In this document: piece by piece, positions 1 through 7,846 of the stretch | Numbering within the stretch: position 1 is the first letter of the stretch | How the letters are laid out: each line of letters starts with the position of its first letter | Program-made: the position numbers and the translations under genes | Notes under the pieces: generated by a model | Database searches by the model: none | What the model saw: the letters and a program-made list of their open reading frames with translations, nothing else | What the model was told of the DNA's origin: nothing | Assembly (NCBI GenBank): GCA_027596945.1 | Contig: JADGJH010000843.1 | Span: forward strand, 1-13,897 | Reading direction: 5' to 3' | From: Physocladia obscura | Lineage: Eukaryota > Chytridiomycota > Chytridiomycetes > Chytridiales > Chytriomycetaceae | DNA: 13,897 bases

Positions 1-891
1 GCATCACAGGTATCTTTTATTTGTGGGTCTTTGTGTATTGAGCAGTTATCCAGAACCAAAACACTTTCAGGCTGTGGAAATTGATTCATTTTCAGAATCT
101 GTTCAAAAATATAAAATTGCATAAGAGAAATCCAAATCATCTGTTAGCCATTCCAAAAAGTCCTCAGCTTTCATACTTCTTTCTTTAATTGAAAAAGAGA
201 TCAAACCCTGTAATGACAGAGCATCAACAACAGAATGACAAGTGCCATGCACAAATGGGCAGCTTATTTTTGCTCGCAAACCTGCCCATCCATAGCCCCA
301 GCAACAACATAATGTTTTCTTATTCACAGCAGATTTGTCAGCAAACACAAGTTGATTTGGCAAAGTCCACCAATAAAAATTTGATAGCATTTGCAGTCAA
401 ACTCATTACATTTGGAGGCGGCAACAGATAGCTATTTTATGCAGATTAAATGATGCATTGAAGCAATTTTACATTGTTCAATAACCTGTTTGTGATGAAA
501 CCCAAGTTGATACAAACAGCGCCACATTGTTGGAATGCTTACTTGCTTCCCAGAGACAGAGTACACTTGTTCAACAAGTTCTTCTAGGTACCAGTTTTTT
601 TGTATGGCCATCAAAGCCTCAATGTGCTGATTTGTTTTTAGCAGTAAAAAAATAAAAATAAAAAACCCATTTACGCATAATAAGAAGCCAGTTCTCCAAA
701 ATTTGCTTCCTTCCAGTTACATTTACAAAAAGATTTTGGACTGTTACATAATTTACAAAGCAGTTCCATGTGTGTCAAACCAACTGCTGGTCAACAAATA
801 ACCAATCTGCAGCCTGTATAAAGCTGGCACCCTGCATAAGTGACCAAATAATGCGCCAAAGGAGGGGATCAGGGTGCAAAATATGACCCAT
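1..891 (-). pseudogene. Decayed Tc1/mariner-like DDE transposase, runs off left edge
   Basis: Read leftward, pieces of one transposase appear in order but in different frames. Near 889-790 is a helix-turn-helix start with HPDPLLWRIIW. At 614-432 is a winged-helix-like part with YLEELVEQVYSVSGKQVSIP followed by TMWRCLYQLGF. At 390-103 is the catalytic domain start, with LVFADKSAVNKKTL carrying the probable first Asp and the following VPFVHGT-like block (here CPFVHGT). At 62-33 is VLVLDNCSIH with the probable second Asp. The order matches IS630/Tc1/mariner transposases of the DDE_3 type. At least three frame changes or stops separate the parts, including one between 103-120 that interrupts the catalytic domain, so the copy looks dead. 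The third acidic residue lies beyond the edge. Terminal repeats were not found on the right side. Confidence 0.8.
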
Positions 892-1070
892 TCTGTTGCG
901 GTTGACTTTACAATCAGTTAGCACTGTGTCAGCAGGGATTATAGAACATTTTAGTCTATTACATTGAAATAAATGTTTTTTTTGTTTTTGACAAAAGTTT
1001 GAAATCAGCTGTAAGCAAATTTCAATGTTGCTAATAAATGCTTGTAGTTATTGAGAAATTGGTGTGTGTG

Positions 1071-1304
1071 CAATTAATAGCGCAAAATATTGGCAAAGAT
1101 TGATTGCTTGTTCTTTGATGTTTGTGCGAGTGATTTATTTGGTCAGGGGTTTGGTAATTTCAATGAGCAAGTGATGCACAAAGGTCAATAAGCAATTAAT
1201 GCATGAGCAGTTAATAGTGCATAATATTTGCAATGATCAATTGATTGTTGCTCGATATTCGTGCGAGTGATTCACGATTTATTTTGGTCAGGGGTTTGGT
1301 TTCA
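1071..1304. repeat. Diverged direct repeat, two copies of about 90 bp
   Basis: A block beginning AATTAATAGCGCAAAATATT at about 1072 recurs at about 1209 as a diverged copy (AGTTAATAGTGCATAATATT). Both copies continue through a GTGCGAGTGATT core and end in GGTCAGGGGTTTGGT (1141-1155 and 1286-1300). The spacing is about 140 bp. The surrounding 1000-1460 is AT-rich and no gene was found in it. Confidence 0.7.
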
Positions 1305-1462
1305 ATTACTGACCGATTGAACTGATGATGTGAAGGTGATAAATGGAGGAAGCGCGATAAATATGGTGATGAGCGCAATGAATGTGTGATTATTGATTAA
1401 TAATGCACGTTAAGATGTGGTTATTGCTTCTGGTTGCTTTCAGAGCTAAAGACTTCTTAATC

Positions 1463-2350
1463 TGTGTGGAGGTACGAGATTGGTGAGTAAATCAGCTGGT
1501 GTGTGTGTGAATATATTTTTCAGAACAAGAAAAAACATAGACCCTGATCACCACTCAAATTGCTCACCAAATCACTCCTCCACACAACTTCTTTCCTGCC
1601 ACCTTTCTCCTAGTCAATTCTGACAGTACTCTTTGAGTCTGCACAGGAGGATTATATGTGTTCTCCCTACACCACCTTTGTTGTTTTTTGACAATAAAAT
1701 ACTTTTTCTTTGGGTCTTTGGTTTTATTAACATTTGTGAGGCAAAGAAAATCGATTACTTGTTCAACTTTTGAAAATGAAAAAAAGAGTTTTGACATGTC
1801 TACAAGCCTCATTCTGTCATACTTTCAATGTTGGATTTTCAATTGTGTCTGTAGTCAATACAGGAGTTTCGAAAAAATTCACGACTGCTCAGGTTTGATT
1901 GTTTGTACTTTTCTGCAGCTTATATCAAGGAATAGACAATAATTGTGAAGTCATAAGATCATCCAGATTGGACTCGAATTTTGAGAAAACAAATAATGCC
2001 AAATCAGTTTCTTGTAGTCAAGTTGAGCACATTCTCATGGAAAAATTCTCGGAAAAATATGAAAATATGCAATTAGAAGTTGATTTTATATTTTGTTGCT
2101 CTTTCTTCCAAGTGTTTCGCTTTTTTTTCGTAATTTTTTGCTTGTCCTGGGACGAGTCTGCAAAAATTATCTTCGGCATATGTATATCAACGATACCATA
2201 TCTCTAACATATTCACTTGATTCACTCACCGATCTCGTACCTCCACACAGGTTTTGTGTTATTCTTCTTTATTATAATTAAAAAGGTTCTGAAAACATAT
2301 TCCCACACACACACCACCTGATTCATTCACCGATCTCGTACATCCACACA
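1463..2350. mobile_element. MITE-like inverted-repeat element with nested end copies
   Basis: The left end 1463-1526 (starting TGTGTGGAGGTACGAGAT) and the right end 2286-2350 are near-perfect inverted copies of about 64 bp. Both contain a TGGTGTGTGTGTG tract and finish inwards with CAGAAC. Extra copies of the end lie inside: an inverted one at about 1550-1588 beside the left end, and one in the same orientation as the right end at 2208-2250. The 760 bp interior has only short low-complexity open frames, none resembling a transposase, so the element would be non-autonomous. No clear target-site duplication was identified; AATCTGTGTG occurs on both sides (1459-1468 and about 2365-2374) but is part of the end motif. 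It could instead be a foldback array rather than one transposon. Confidence 0.65.
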
Positions 2351-2471
2351 CAAGTAGCCACTAAATCTGTGTGTAGGACTCGGGTCTCCAAGATGCAGGG
2401 CAAGTCTAACTGTCAACACCGCAAGTATCTGTCAACACAGCAACCATACATATCAACAGACTGGTTCCTAG

Positions 2472-2705
2472 CACATACATCTACACCAATCCAGCGCACT
2501 TTCGTCTTCAGCGATCAAGTATGCCGCGAAAATCAGAATAAATACATTTGCTTGCATGAAGTATCTTCAAACAGAAGCGACGGAAAAAAACCAAGCGGTG
2601 GAGCGGGCAACTGATGAAAGGGAAATCATGGAACCTCTTGCCATAGTCAAGAACAGGAAATATTATCCAGAAGACACAATGGAAGTTTTCAAGATTTTGC
2701 AATAA
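2472..2705 (+). CDS. Unassigned coding-like ORF, possibly a 3' exon or relic
   Basis: This frame is open from just after a TAG at 2469-2471 to a TAA at 2703-2705. The only usable ATG is internal, at 2556, giving 49 residues. The whole open stretch reads like protein: an AIKYAAKIRINTF segment, then an acidic and basic helix-like part (TEKNQAVERATDEREIMEP), ending RKYYPEDTMEVFKILQ. An AATAAA polyadenylation-like hexamer directly overlaps the stop. Missing upstream sequence suggests a terminal exon or a 5'-truncated relic. The family is not recognised. A longer overlapping frame at 2369-2614 looks less protein-like. Confidence 0.3.
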   Translation, partial: HIHLHQSSALSSSAIKYAAKIRINTFACMKYLQTEATEKNQAVERATDEREIMEPLAIVKNRKYYPEDTMEVFKILQ

Positions 2706-2956
2706 ATAAGCAATTTATATTAATTCTGCAATGCTTGAGTCTGGGTATGTATTGATTTTTCGTTTTGACAGATACACTTTGTATCCGCTCTTTTTTGGAG
2801 TGTTAGTTTGCAATTGAAAAAACTTGGTGGTTTGTGGTCAAAGGTTTCTGCAAACTTTGGCTTTGTTCCTGTTAGTCAAAGTCCGCAGAAAGCTTTGTTA
2901 AACAAACTGCACATTATCTTGGACAGTCTGATGGGTGGGGACCAAACTTTTCCAGT
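2706..2956. other. Spacer with no supported feature
   Basis: Moderately AT-rich sequence between the unassigned ORF and the minisatellite. A frame from 2808 runs into the minisatellite and is not convincing as a gene. Confidence 0.5.
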
Positions 2957-3157
2957 AAGTCACCCTCCTTTTGTGGGAGCTCCATTCACCCTCCCTTCGT
3001 GGGAGCTCAATTCACCCTTCCGTGATAGAAGTTCACTTCACCGTCCATTCTTCGGAGCTCATTTCACCCTCCGTTCGTTTCACCCTCCATTCCTGGGAGT
3101 TGAGTTCACCCTTCTGTGATGGAAGTTTTACTTCACCCTCCGTTCGTCGGAGTTCAC
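2957..3157. repeat. Minisatellite of about 25 bp units, eight copies
   Basis: Units begin TTCACCCTCC and end in a GGGAGCTC-like box, with seven full units and one short one. A distinct unit type (TTCACCCTTCCGTGATAGAA and its relative near 3103) appears as the middle member of two three-unit blocks, about 2981-3055 and 3077-3157. This implies a higher-order repeat of roughly 75 bp. Open frames crossing the array in three frames are by-products of the repeat. Confidence 0.85.
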
Positions 3158-3660
3158 TAAATTTGATTCTATAAAATGAAACACACTTTTTGATTTTTTT
3201 AAAAAAAATCTGCAGTAGTATCACAGGCACAGGAACAACAAACTGTTTTTAAATTTACTGTGCACTTCAATATTTTATAATATGACTGTTTCAATGATTT
3301 GATTTAATTTAATTTGATTTAATTTTTTGTTTTAGACAGGGAATTTATTAGCTGTGGACCTTTTCTTTTTCGCGTGGATTGTTTGTATATGCCAACGTGA
3401 CAAAACAAATATAATAATTGGAGTAAGTATTTATAATTATGATAAAGGATTTTGGTGGAAATAATTGTCAACATAATAGAAAGAGAGAAATTTGGAATAG
3501 CAATTCTCTTGATTCCGCGATGCTTCAACCAAATTTTCTTAAAAGTAATCAATTGCTTCCCAAATAATGCTCGATTATTACCGCCTTGTAATTATTTATT
3601 TCGTGCCAAGTGAATAGAAGAATTTAAAAAGAAAAGGAACCACAAAATTACAGAACCGGC
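3158..3660. other. AT-rich spacer with simple-sequence tract
   Basis: Contains a short tract built from TTTGATTTAAT-like units near 3295-3325 and A/T runs. A minus-strand open frame at 3319-3552 has no protein-like features. No gene is supported. Confidence 0.5.
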
Positions 3661-3789
3661 ATGAAATTGATTTTACTTTTGTCCAAACTTCGTCAGCTGT
3701 ACATCAATTCCGATGTTATGTGTCTTATTGTATGTGTATTGATTAGTAATCAGGTCAAAAAACACGATAAAGCCAAGAAGAAGAAGTAA
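3661..3789 (+). CDS. Putative 42-residue membrane microprotein
   Basis: ATG to TAA encodes 42 residues. A hydrophobic, partly charged start (MKLILLLSKLRQL) is followed by a second hydrophobic run (VMCLIVCVLI) and a very basic tail ending HDKAKKKK. One short membrane segment plus a lysine tail is typical of small tail-anchored or ER and mitochondrial membrane proteins, but no family is recognised. It sits 136 bp upstream of the first receptor gene on the same strand, so it could also be an upstream ORF in that transcript. Chance is a real alternative for an ORF this short. Confidence 0.25.
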   Translation: MKLILLLSKLRQLYINSDVMCLIVCVLISNQVKKHDKAKKKK

Positions 3790-3925
3790 ACAAAACCATT
3801 CGAGTTAAAGGCTCTGAGCAAATGGAAAGAAGATAACTAAGTTGAAATGTTATGGATCGGATATTGAAACGGTATATGAAAATTTTCTGGTCAAAAAATT
3901 GTTCCATATTCAGTTTCAAGAAGCT

Positions 3926-4890
3926 ATGAACGTTGGCGACACGCTACAGCTGGTAATCAACGTTGCAGGGGCTGTACTCAACACGCTTGTACTTATGGTG
4001 CTTATGGTACACTACAAACGACTGCTTTGGGGGTCGAGCACGCGGCTCAACCGGCGCGTAGGTTGGCTGGTGCTTGCGTGTTGGGTGTGGAGCGTGCAGC
4101 GCGTACTCCAAACGAGCTTGACGGCGGGTGGAGTTGCGTGGACTCAAAGTGGTGTCACATGGGTCGCCGTTTCCGCAAACTTGCTGGTGCTGGCTATGCT
4201 TCTGTGCAATGTGGCCTTGGCTGCCGAGCGATTTTTTCTGCTGCAGGGCCAAGCCCAGCCCACAGCCAGACGCAGCTTCTTTGCCGCTCTGTATGCCGTC
4301 TTTTTCGTCCAGTGCGCCGTCATCGTTGCCGAGTTTCTCGTGTGGGTGAGTGTCTGAAAGTGTCTAATTCCCGTCATGTGACATGAACCCCTGAAAAACA
4401 GCCAAGTGTCGACCAAGCCCGCCCCTCCACACACATCGGCCTCAATATCTGGCTCGCAAACGCGTCCCTCGGCTTTGTGGGCTCTTCGCTCTTGACTTCC
4501 TATTTCTACTTTACAACGTTTCGCTTCACATCAAACCAACTCGCCATCAATCCGCGCCTCGTTTCCTTCTTCATGTCCGAAAATGACTTGCAGCAAGCTG
4601 AGTTTGGTATTTCAAGCCCTTCCTTGCTCCACGTCGCCCGTACGAAAGTCGAGCGAGGTGTTTTCATCCAGTGCTTGGCTTTGTCAATGTCACTGATTGT
4701 TGCATACACACCTTTTTGGATTTACAATGTCATAGCGGTGGTATATGGTGGTTTTATTCCTTCCGACTCGCATTCATATGGCTTCTACGCCGTTATGACT
4801 CTTCTCGCTTTGGATGTCGTTGTTACCCCATCTTTGATTTTGTACTTCAAGCCGGATATCCGCGAAAAAGCCTTCTTTTGGATAAACTGA
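3926..4890 (+). CDS. Rhodopsin-like seven-transmembrane receptor, copy 1
   Basis: Two exons, 3926-4345 and 4402-4890, joined across a 56 nt intron (GTGAGT...CAG, phase 0), give 302 residues. Helices lie at about 9-29, 44-65, 77-99, 117-140, 153-180, 229-254 and 265-289. After helix 3 comes AAERFF (99-104), in the place of the DRY motif of class A receptors. Helix 6 has YTPFWI (242-247), resembling the CWxP region. Helix 7 ends TPSLILYF (282-289), in the place of NPxxY, followed by a short amphipathic KPDIREKAFF tail. These support a G-protein-coupled receptor in the plasma membrane; ligand and G protein are unknown. The start at 3926 is chosen because the paralogue at 6793 begins at the same place (MNVGDTLQLV against MNAGNMLQLV), although the frame is open back to an ATG at 3842. 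A polyadenylation hexamer follows at 4948. Confidence 0.8.
4346..4401 (+). other. Family-diagnostic phase-0 intron of receptor copy 1
   Basis: GTGAGT follows the codon for Trp140 and CAG precedes CCA (Pro141). The position after E-F-L-x-W and before P-S-x-D-Q is the same in all three larger copies, so the intron predates the duplications. Confidence 0.8.
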
Positions 4891-4947
4891 TGCGAGTGGG
4901 AAAACACAATGAAATTGATGATTATATATGTCAAACGAGTGAATAAG

Positions 4948-4953
4948 AATAAA
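4948..4953 (+). promoter_or_regulatory. Polyadenylation signal, receptor copy 1
   Basis: AATAAA lies 58 bp after the stop in a context (GAATAAATATT...CTTATAA) nearly repeated downstream of the second intact receptor. Confidence 0.5.
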
Positions 4954-5166
4954 TATTGTAACTTATAAAATATCAGTTTTCAAAGTAACCAAGTAAAGTG
5001 AATTATTTTGTGATTTTGAACACTGAGGACTTATGTAAAGAGAATTATTGACGAAAAAAATGTTGACTTCGCGAAATTCTTACCATAGTTTGCAAAGCAG
5101 TAATACAAATATGTATAGATGTACGGATATAGACACGCATAAACCATTAATGTATTTGATTATATT

Positions 5167-5172
5167 TTTATT
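5167..5172 (-). promoter_or_regulatory. Polyadenylation signal, broken receptor copy
   Basis: TTTATT on the plus strand reads AATAAA on the minus strand, 15 bp beyond the stop codon of the minus-strand receptor copy. Confidence 0.4.
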
Positions 5173-5186
5173 CTGAAAATTGTGCA

Positions 5187-5990
5187 TCATTTTACCCAAA
5201 ATAATGCCTTATCTCGAACATCGGCTTTAAAGTACAAAACCAAGATGGAGGTTGACACCACGTCCAAAGCCAGAAAATTGGAAACCGTCCAGAAACCTGT
5301 TCCATCAGGGTCCGACGGAACAAGTCCACCATTAGCAACAGCAGCAAAACTGTATATCCAAAACGGCGTGTAATAAACAACCAGAGACATTGATAAAATT
5401 AAGCATTGGGTGAAAACACGTCGTTCGATTTGCAGGCGAATAGTGTGAAGCAATGCAGAATTAAGAGAGTTGACCCCGATTTCAGCTTGTTCGATATCTT
5501 TGTCAGATAAAAAGATTGGTGTGAGGTGCGGGTTTCTTGCAAGTTGGTACGACGTGAAACAAAACATGGGCAAGTAAAAATATGAGGTCAATACTAAAGA
5601 ACCAATGAATCCAATCGTGCTGTTGACAAACCAGACTGTCAGTGTGGTTTTGGTTGATGGATGGGCTTGGTCGACACTGGGCTTTTTAAAAGGGCTGATC
5701 AAACAATTAAAAAAAAACACCCACCCACATGAGAAACTCAATCAAAACGATAAAACAAAGACTAAAGAACACACAATACATAGCCAGAAAGAACCAGCTC
5801 TTTCCGTCGGGCTGCAGGATGTAAAACCGCTCGGCAGCCAAATTCACGTTACACGGAACCATGATCAACACGATCCAGTTGGCACACAGCGCTGCCAATG
5901 TAATCCCATTCTGAGTCCACATATTATTAACTTCTGTGTACAATGTCTGCACGACGCGATGGACACTTTAGAGCAGATAGGATAGCACCA
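5187..5990 (-). pseudogene. 5'-broken seven-transmembrane receptor copy 2
   Basis: Two exons are readable on the minus strand: 5967-5725 and 5681-5187, around a 43 nt intron (GTGGGT...AAG) at the family's position. They encode helices 3-7: PCNVNLAAERFYILQ after helix 3, YYTPFWIYSF in helix 6 and a tail ending KALFWVK. Homology starts inside helix 2: RLVLSYLL aligns with WLVLACWV of copy 1, then a TAA (5970-5968) stands where the others have Trp, then SVHR resumes. No counterpart of the first 45 residues was found upstream. The helix 7 motif is TSILVLYF, so the conserved Pro is gone. The first in-frame ATG is at 5922, beyond helix 2. It is most likely a pseudogene, although most of the frame is still open, so decay is recent or a shortened protein is kept. 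Confidence 0.75.
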
Positions 5991-6525
5991 ATCTTCAAAA
6001 ATTTTCTGACAACAGAAAAATAGCAGCGCAAGTTACCGCGTAACTATATAAACAATCACCTCCAAAAAGCTCGTAACACAGCTCTCCCATTTTAGGGTTT
6101 TCTGGTTTTTTTTTGGTTTTTTTGTCGTTTGCTTCTTGCATCTTTAATTATCGAAATTGAGCTGCTTTTTCTCATTATTTTTTAATGTAGACATGTTAAC
6201 AACAAAAAACAGAAATAAACCTGCAGTCATAACAAATAACTGATCAGAAATTTTGGTAGTAATTCAACAATGTATTTCCTGCTAAATAAAGTACTTTGGC
6301 TGATTATGGCCGAAAAAGTGGTATGAAGTTGCACTAGGCAAAGCAATTTAAAGGTTGTCTTTTAGGATTTCAAAAACGTAAGGAAATAAGTTAAATGTGG
6401 CACAATAACATTTTCCATGAAGAACAAAGAAACAATTGTTACATGCCACAAATGTTAATATATGCAGAAATTGACTTACAATGGCTTTTTCTGGTGATTT
6501 TTTTAATTTTTAATTTTTAATTTTT
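5991..6525. other. Spacer between divergent receptor copies
   Basis: AT-rich sequence with T-rich tracts near 6100-6130 and 6490-6530. No convincing exon was found for the missing start of the minus-strand copy, nor any other gene. Confidence 0.5.
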
Positions 6526-6631
6526 AACATACTGGTCGGTGTGGGTCAGTGTCAAATCCAAAATCGCCGTTTTGTTAGAGTCCACATGTGACTTGAAAAC
6601 ATTACAAATGAAAATAAAATAAAAAACGCGA

Positions 6632-6742
6632 CCCAACGTTGATCAAGCCCGACCTTCTACGAAAATCGGTTTGTTAGTTTGGCTTGCAAGTAGCTTATTT
6701 GGTTTTATTGGCTCTTCGCTGCTAACTTCTTTTTTTATTTGA
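6632..6742 (+). pseudogene. Relic of a fourth receptor copy (start of exon 2)
   Basis: Translation from 6632 begins PNVDQARPSTKIG and continues through WLASSLFGFIGSSLLTSFF to a TGA at 6740-6742. This aligns with copy 1 from PSVDQARPSTHIG through GSSLLTSYF, covering the loop after helix 4 and most of helix 5. Upstream at about 6530-6550 the sequence GGTGTGGGTCAGTGTC resembles the family's exon-1 end and donor (TGTGGGTGAGTGTC). The piece may therefore include a decayed intron of about 85 nt. Nothing further downstream belongs to it, and the second intact receptor gene starts 50 bp later. It is a truncated copy, probably left by tandem duplication. Confidence 0.75.
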
Positions 6743-6792
6743 CCCAAATTTCTTGATTTTCATTTTTGTAAATTGGGAGATTGAAGCCGAAA

Positions 6793-7747
6793 ATGATGAA
6801 TGCCGGTAATATGCTGCAACTGGTGGTCAATATAGTCGGAGTTGTGCTGAACACACTTGTACTTGCCGTACTGGCGAACAACCGGAATCAACTGCTTACA
6901 GGGCGTGGCTCGGAACTTAACCGACGGGTCGCGTGGCTTGTTGTTGCATGCTGGACTTGGAGTTTACACCGTGCGGTCCAGACTGCGTTTGTTCTTGCAA
7001 CCGCTCATGTGTCGCAATCAACAATTACTTGGGTGGCACTGTTTGCGAACTGGATTGTGCTGGTCATGCTTCTGTGCAATGTCAATTTGGCAGCCGAGCG
7101 TTTTTTTATTCTGCAGCCGGAAGGGAGGAGAAAGTTCTTCACTGCTATCAATTGTATTTTTACTATTTTATGCTGTGTTGTACTTTGCGAGTTTCTCATC
7201 TGGGTGAGTTTGACTTTCAGATTCAAAAATATTATCACTGACATCACGTGCCACCAAGCCCAGCATAGACCAAATTCGCCCATCCGATTCTGTCGGCCGC
7301 ATTGTGTGGATAACGAACGCCACAATTGGTTTCATAATATCTTCACTCTTGACCTCCTATTTTTACGTGGCCACATTCCTCTTTACTTCACACCAGCTTG
7401 CAATAAACCCGCGCCTCGTATCGTTCTTCCTGACTGACGACGACATCCAACAAGCGGAACACGGAATCTCAAATTCCTCTGTTATTAATGCCGCGCGTAT
7501 CAAAATCGAACGACGCGTGTTTATGCAATTCTTGGCGTTGTCAATGTCGTTGATTGTCTGTTACACCCCGTTTTGGATTTATAGTGTTGCAGCAGTCATA
7601 TGCGGTGGCTCAATTTTATCTGATTCGAGTGATTTTGGAGCATACGTGGTTTTAACTCTGTTAGCTTTGGATGTTATTTTGACGCCATCTTTGATTTTGT
7701 ACTTCAAGACTGATATTGGAGAAAAGGCATTCTTTTGGAGAAAATGA
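6793..7747 (+). CDS. Rhodopsin-like seven-transmembrane receptor, copy 3
   Basis: Exons 6793-7203 and 7259-7747 flank a 55 nt intron (GTGAGT...AAG, phase 0) and give 299 residues. The AAG acceptor is chosen because it restores PSIDQIRPSD in line with copy 1; the nearer CAG at 7261-7263 would shift the frame. Helices lie at about 9-29, 45-66, 78-100, 115-137, 151-178, 226-251 and 264-286. Key motifs are CNVNLAAERFFILQ after helix 3, YTPFWI (239-244) in helix 6 and TPSLILYF (279-286) in helix 7. The loop before helix 6 carries IERRVF, a basic site like those used for G-protein contact in class A receptors. Two ATGs stand side by side (6793, 6796) and either may be used. The family assignment is firm; the ligand is unknown. 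Confidence 0.8.
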
Positions 7748-7788
7748 ATTACTCAATAGGAGAAAAGCTGTAGAGTATAATCATGTAG

Positions 7789-7794
7789 AATAAA
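7789..7794 (+). promoter_or_regulatory. Polyadenylation signal, receptor copy 3
   Basis: AATAAA lies 42 bp after the stop, inside GAATAAATATTTTATCTTAT, the counterpart of the site after receptor copy 1. Confidence 0.5.
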
Positions 7795-7846
7795 TATTTT
7801 ATCTTATAAGTAAAAAATTCCCAACATCAGATAAATTCCAAAGATA

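Noticed and set aside
1564..2281. Several 60-100 residue frames on both strands inside the inverted-repeat element
   Set aside because: Phe/Cys/Leu-rich translations of T-rich DNA, overlapping each other, with no domain.
2808..3230. Three open frames across the minisatellite
   Set aside because: The 25 bp repeat lacks stops in several frames and gives repetitive Pro/Phe/Ser peptides.
3319..3552. 77-residue minus-strand ORF
   Set aside because: Low-complexity AT-rich composition and no start context or domain.
3842..3925. Upstream extension of the first receptor by 28 residues
   Set aside because: The paralogue starts at the equivalent of 3926 and the extension has no matching sequence.
3944..4434. 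Long antisense and alternate-frame open frames over receptor copy 1
   Set aside because: Mirror images of GC-richer coding sequence; no protein features of their own.
6781..6792. Receptor copy 3 starting at a TTG
   Set aside because: Two ATG codons follow at once in the same frame and match the paralogue's start.
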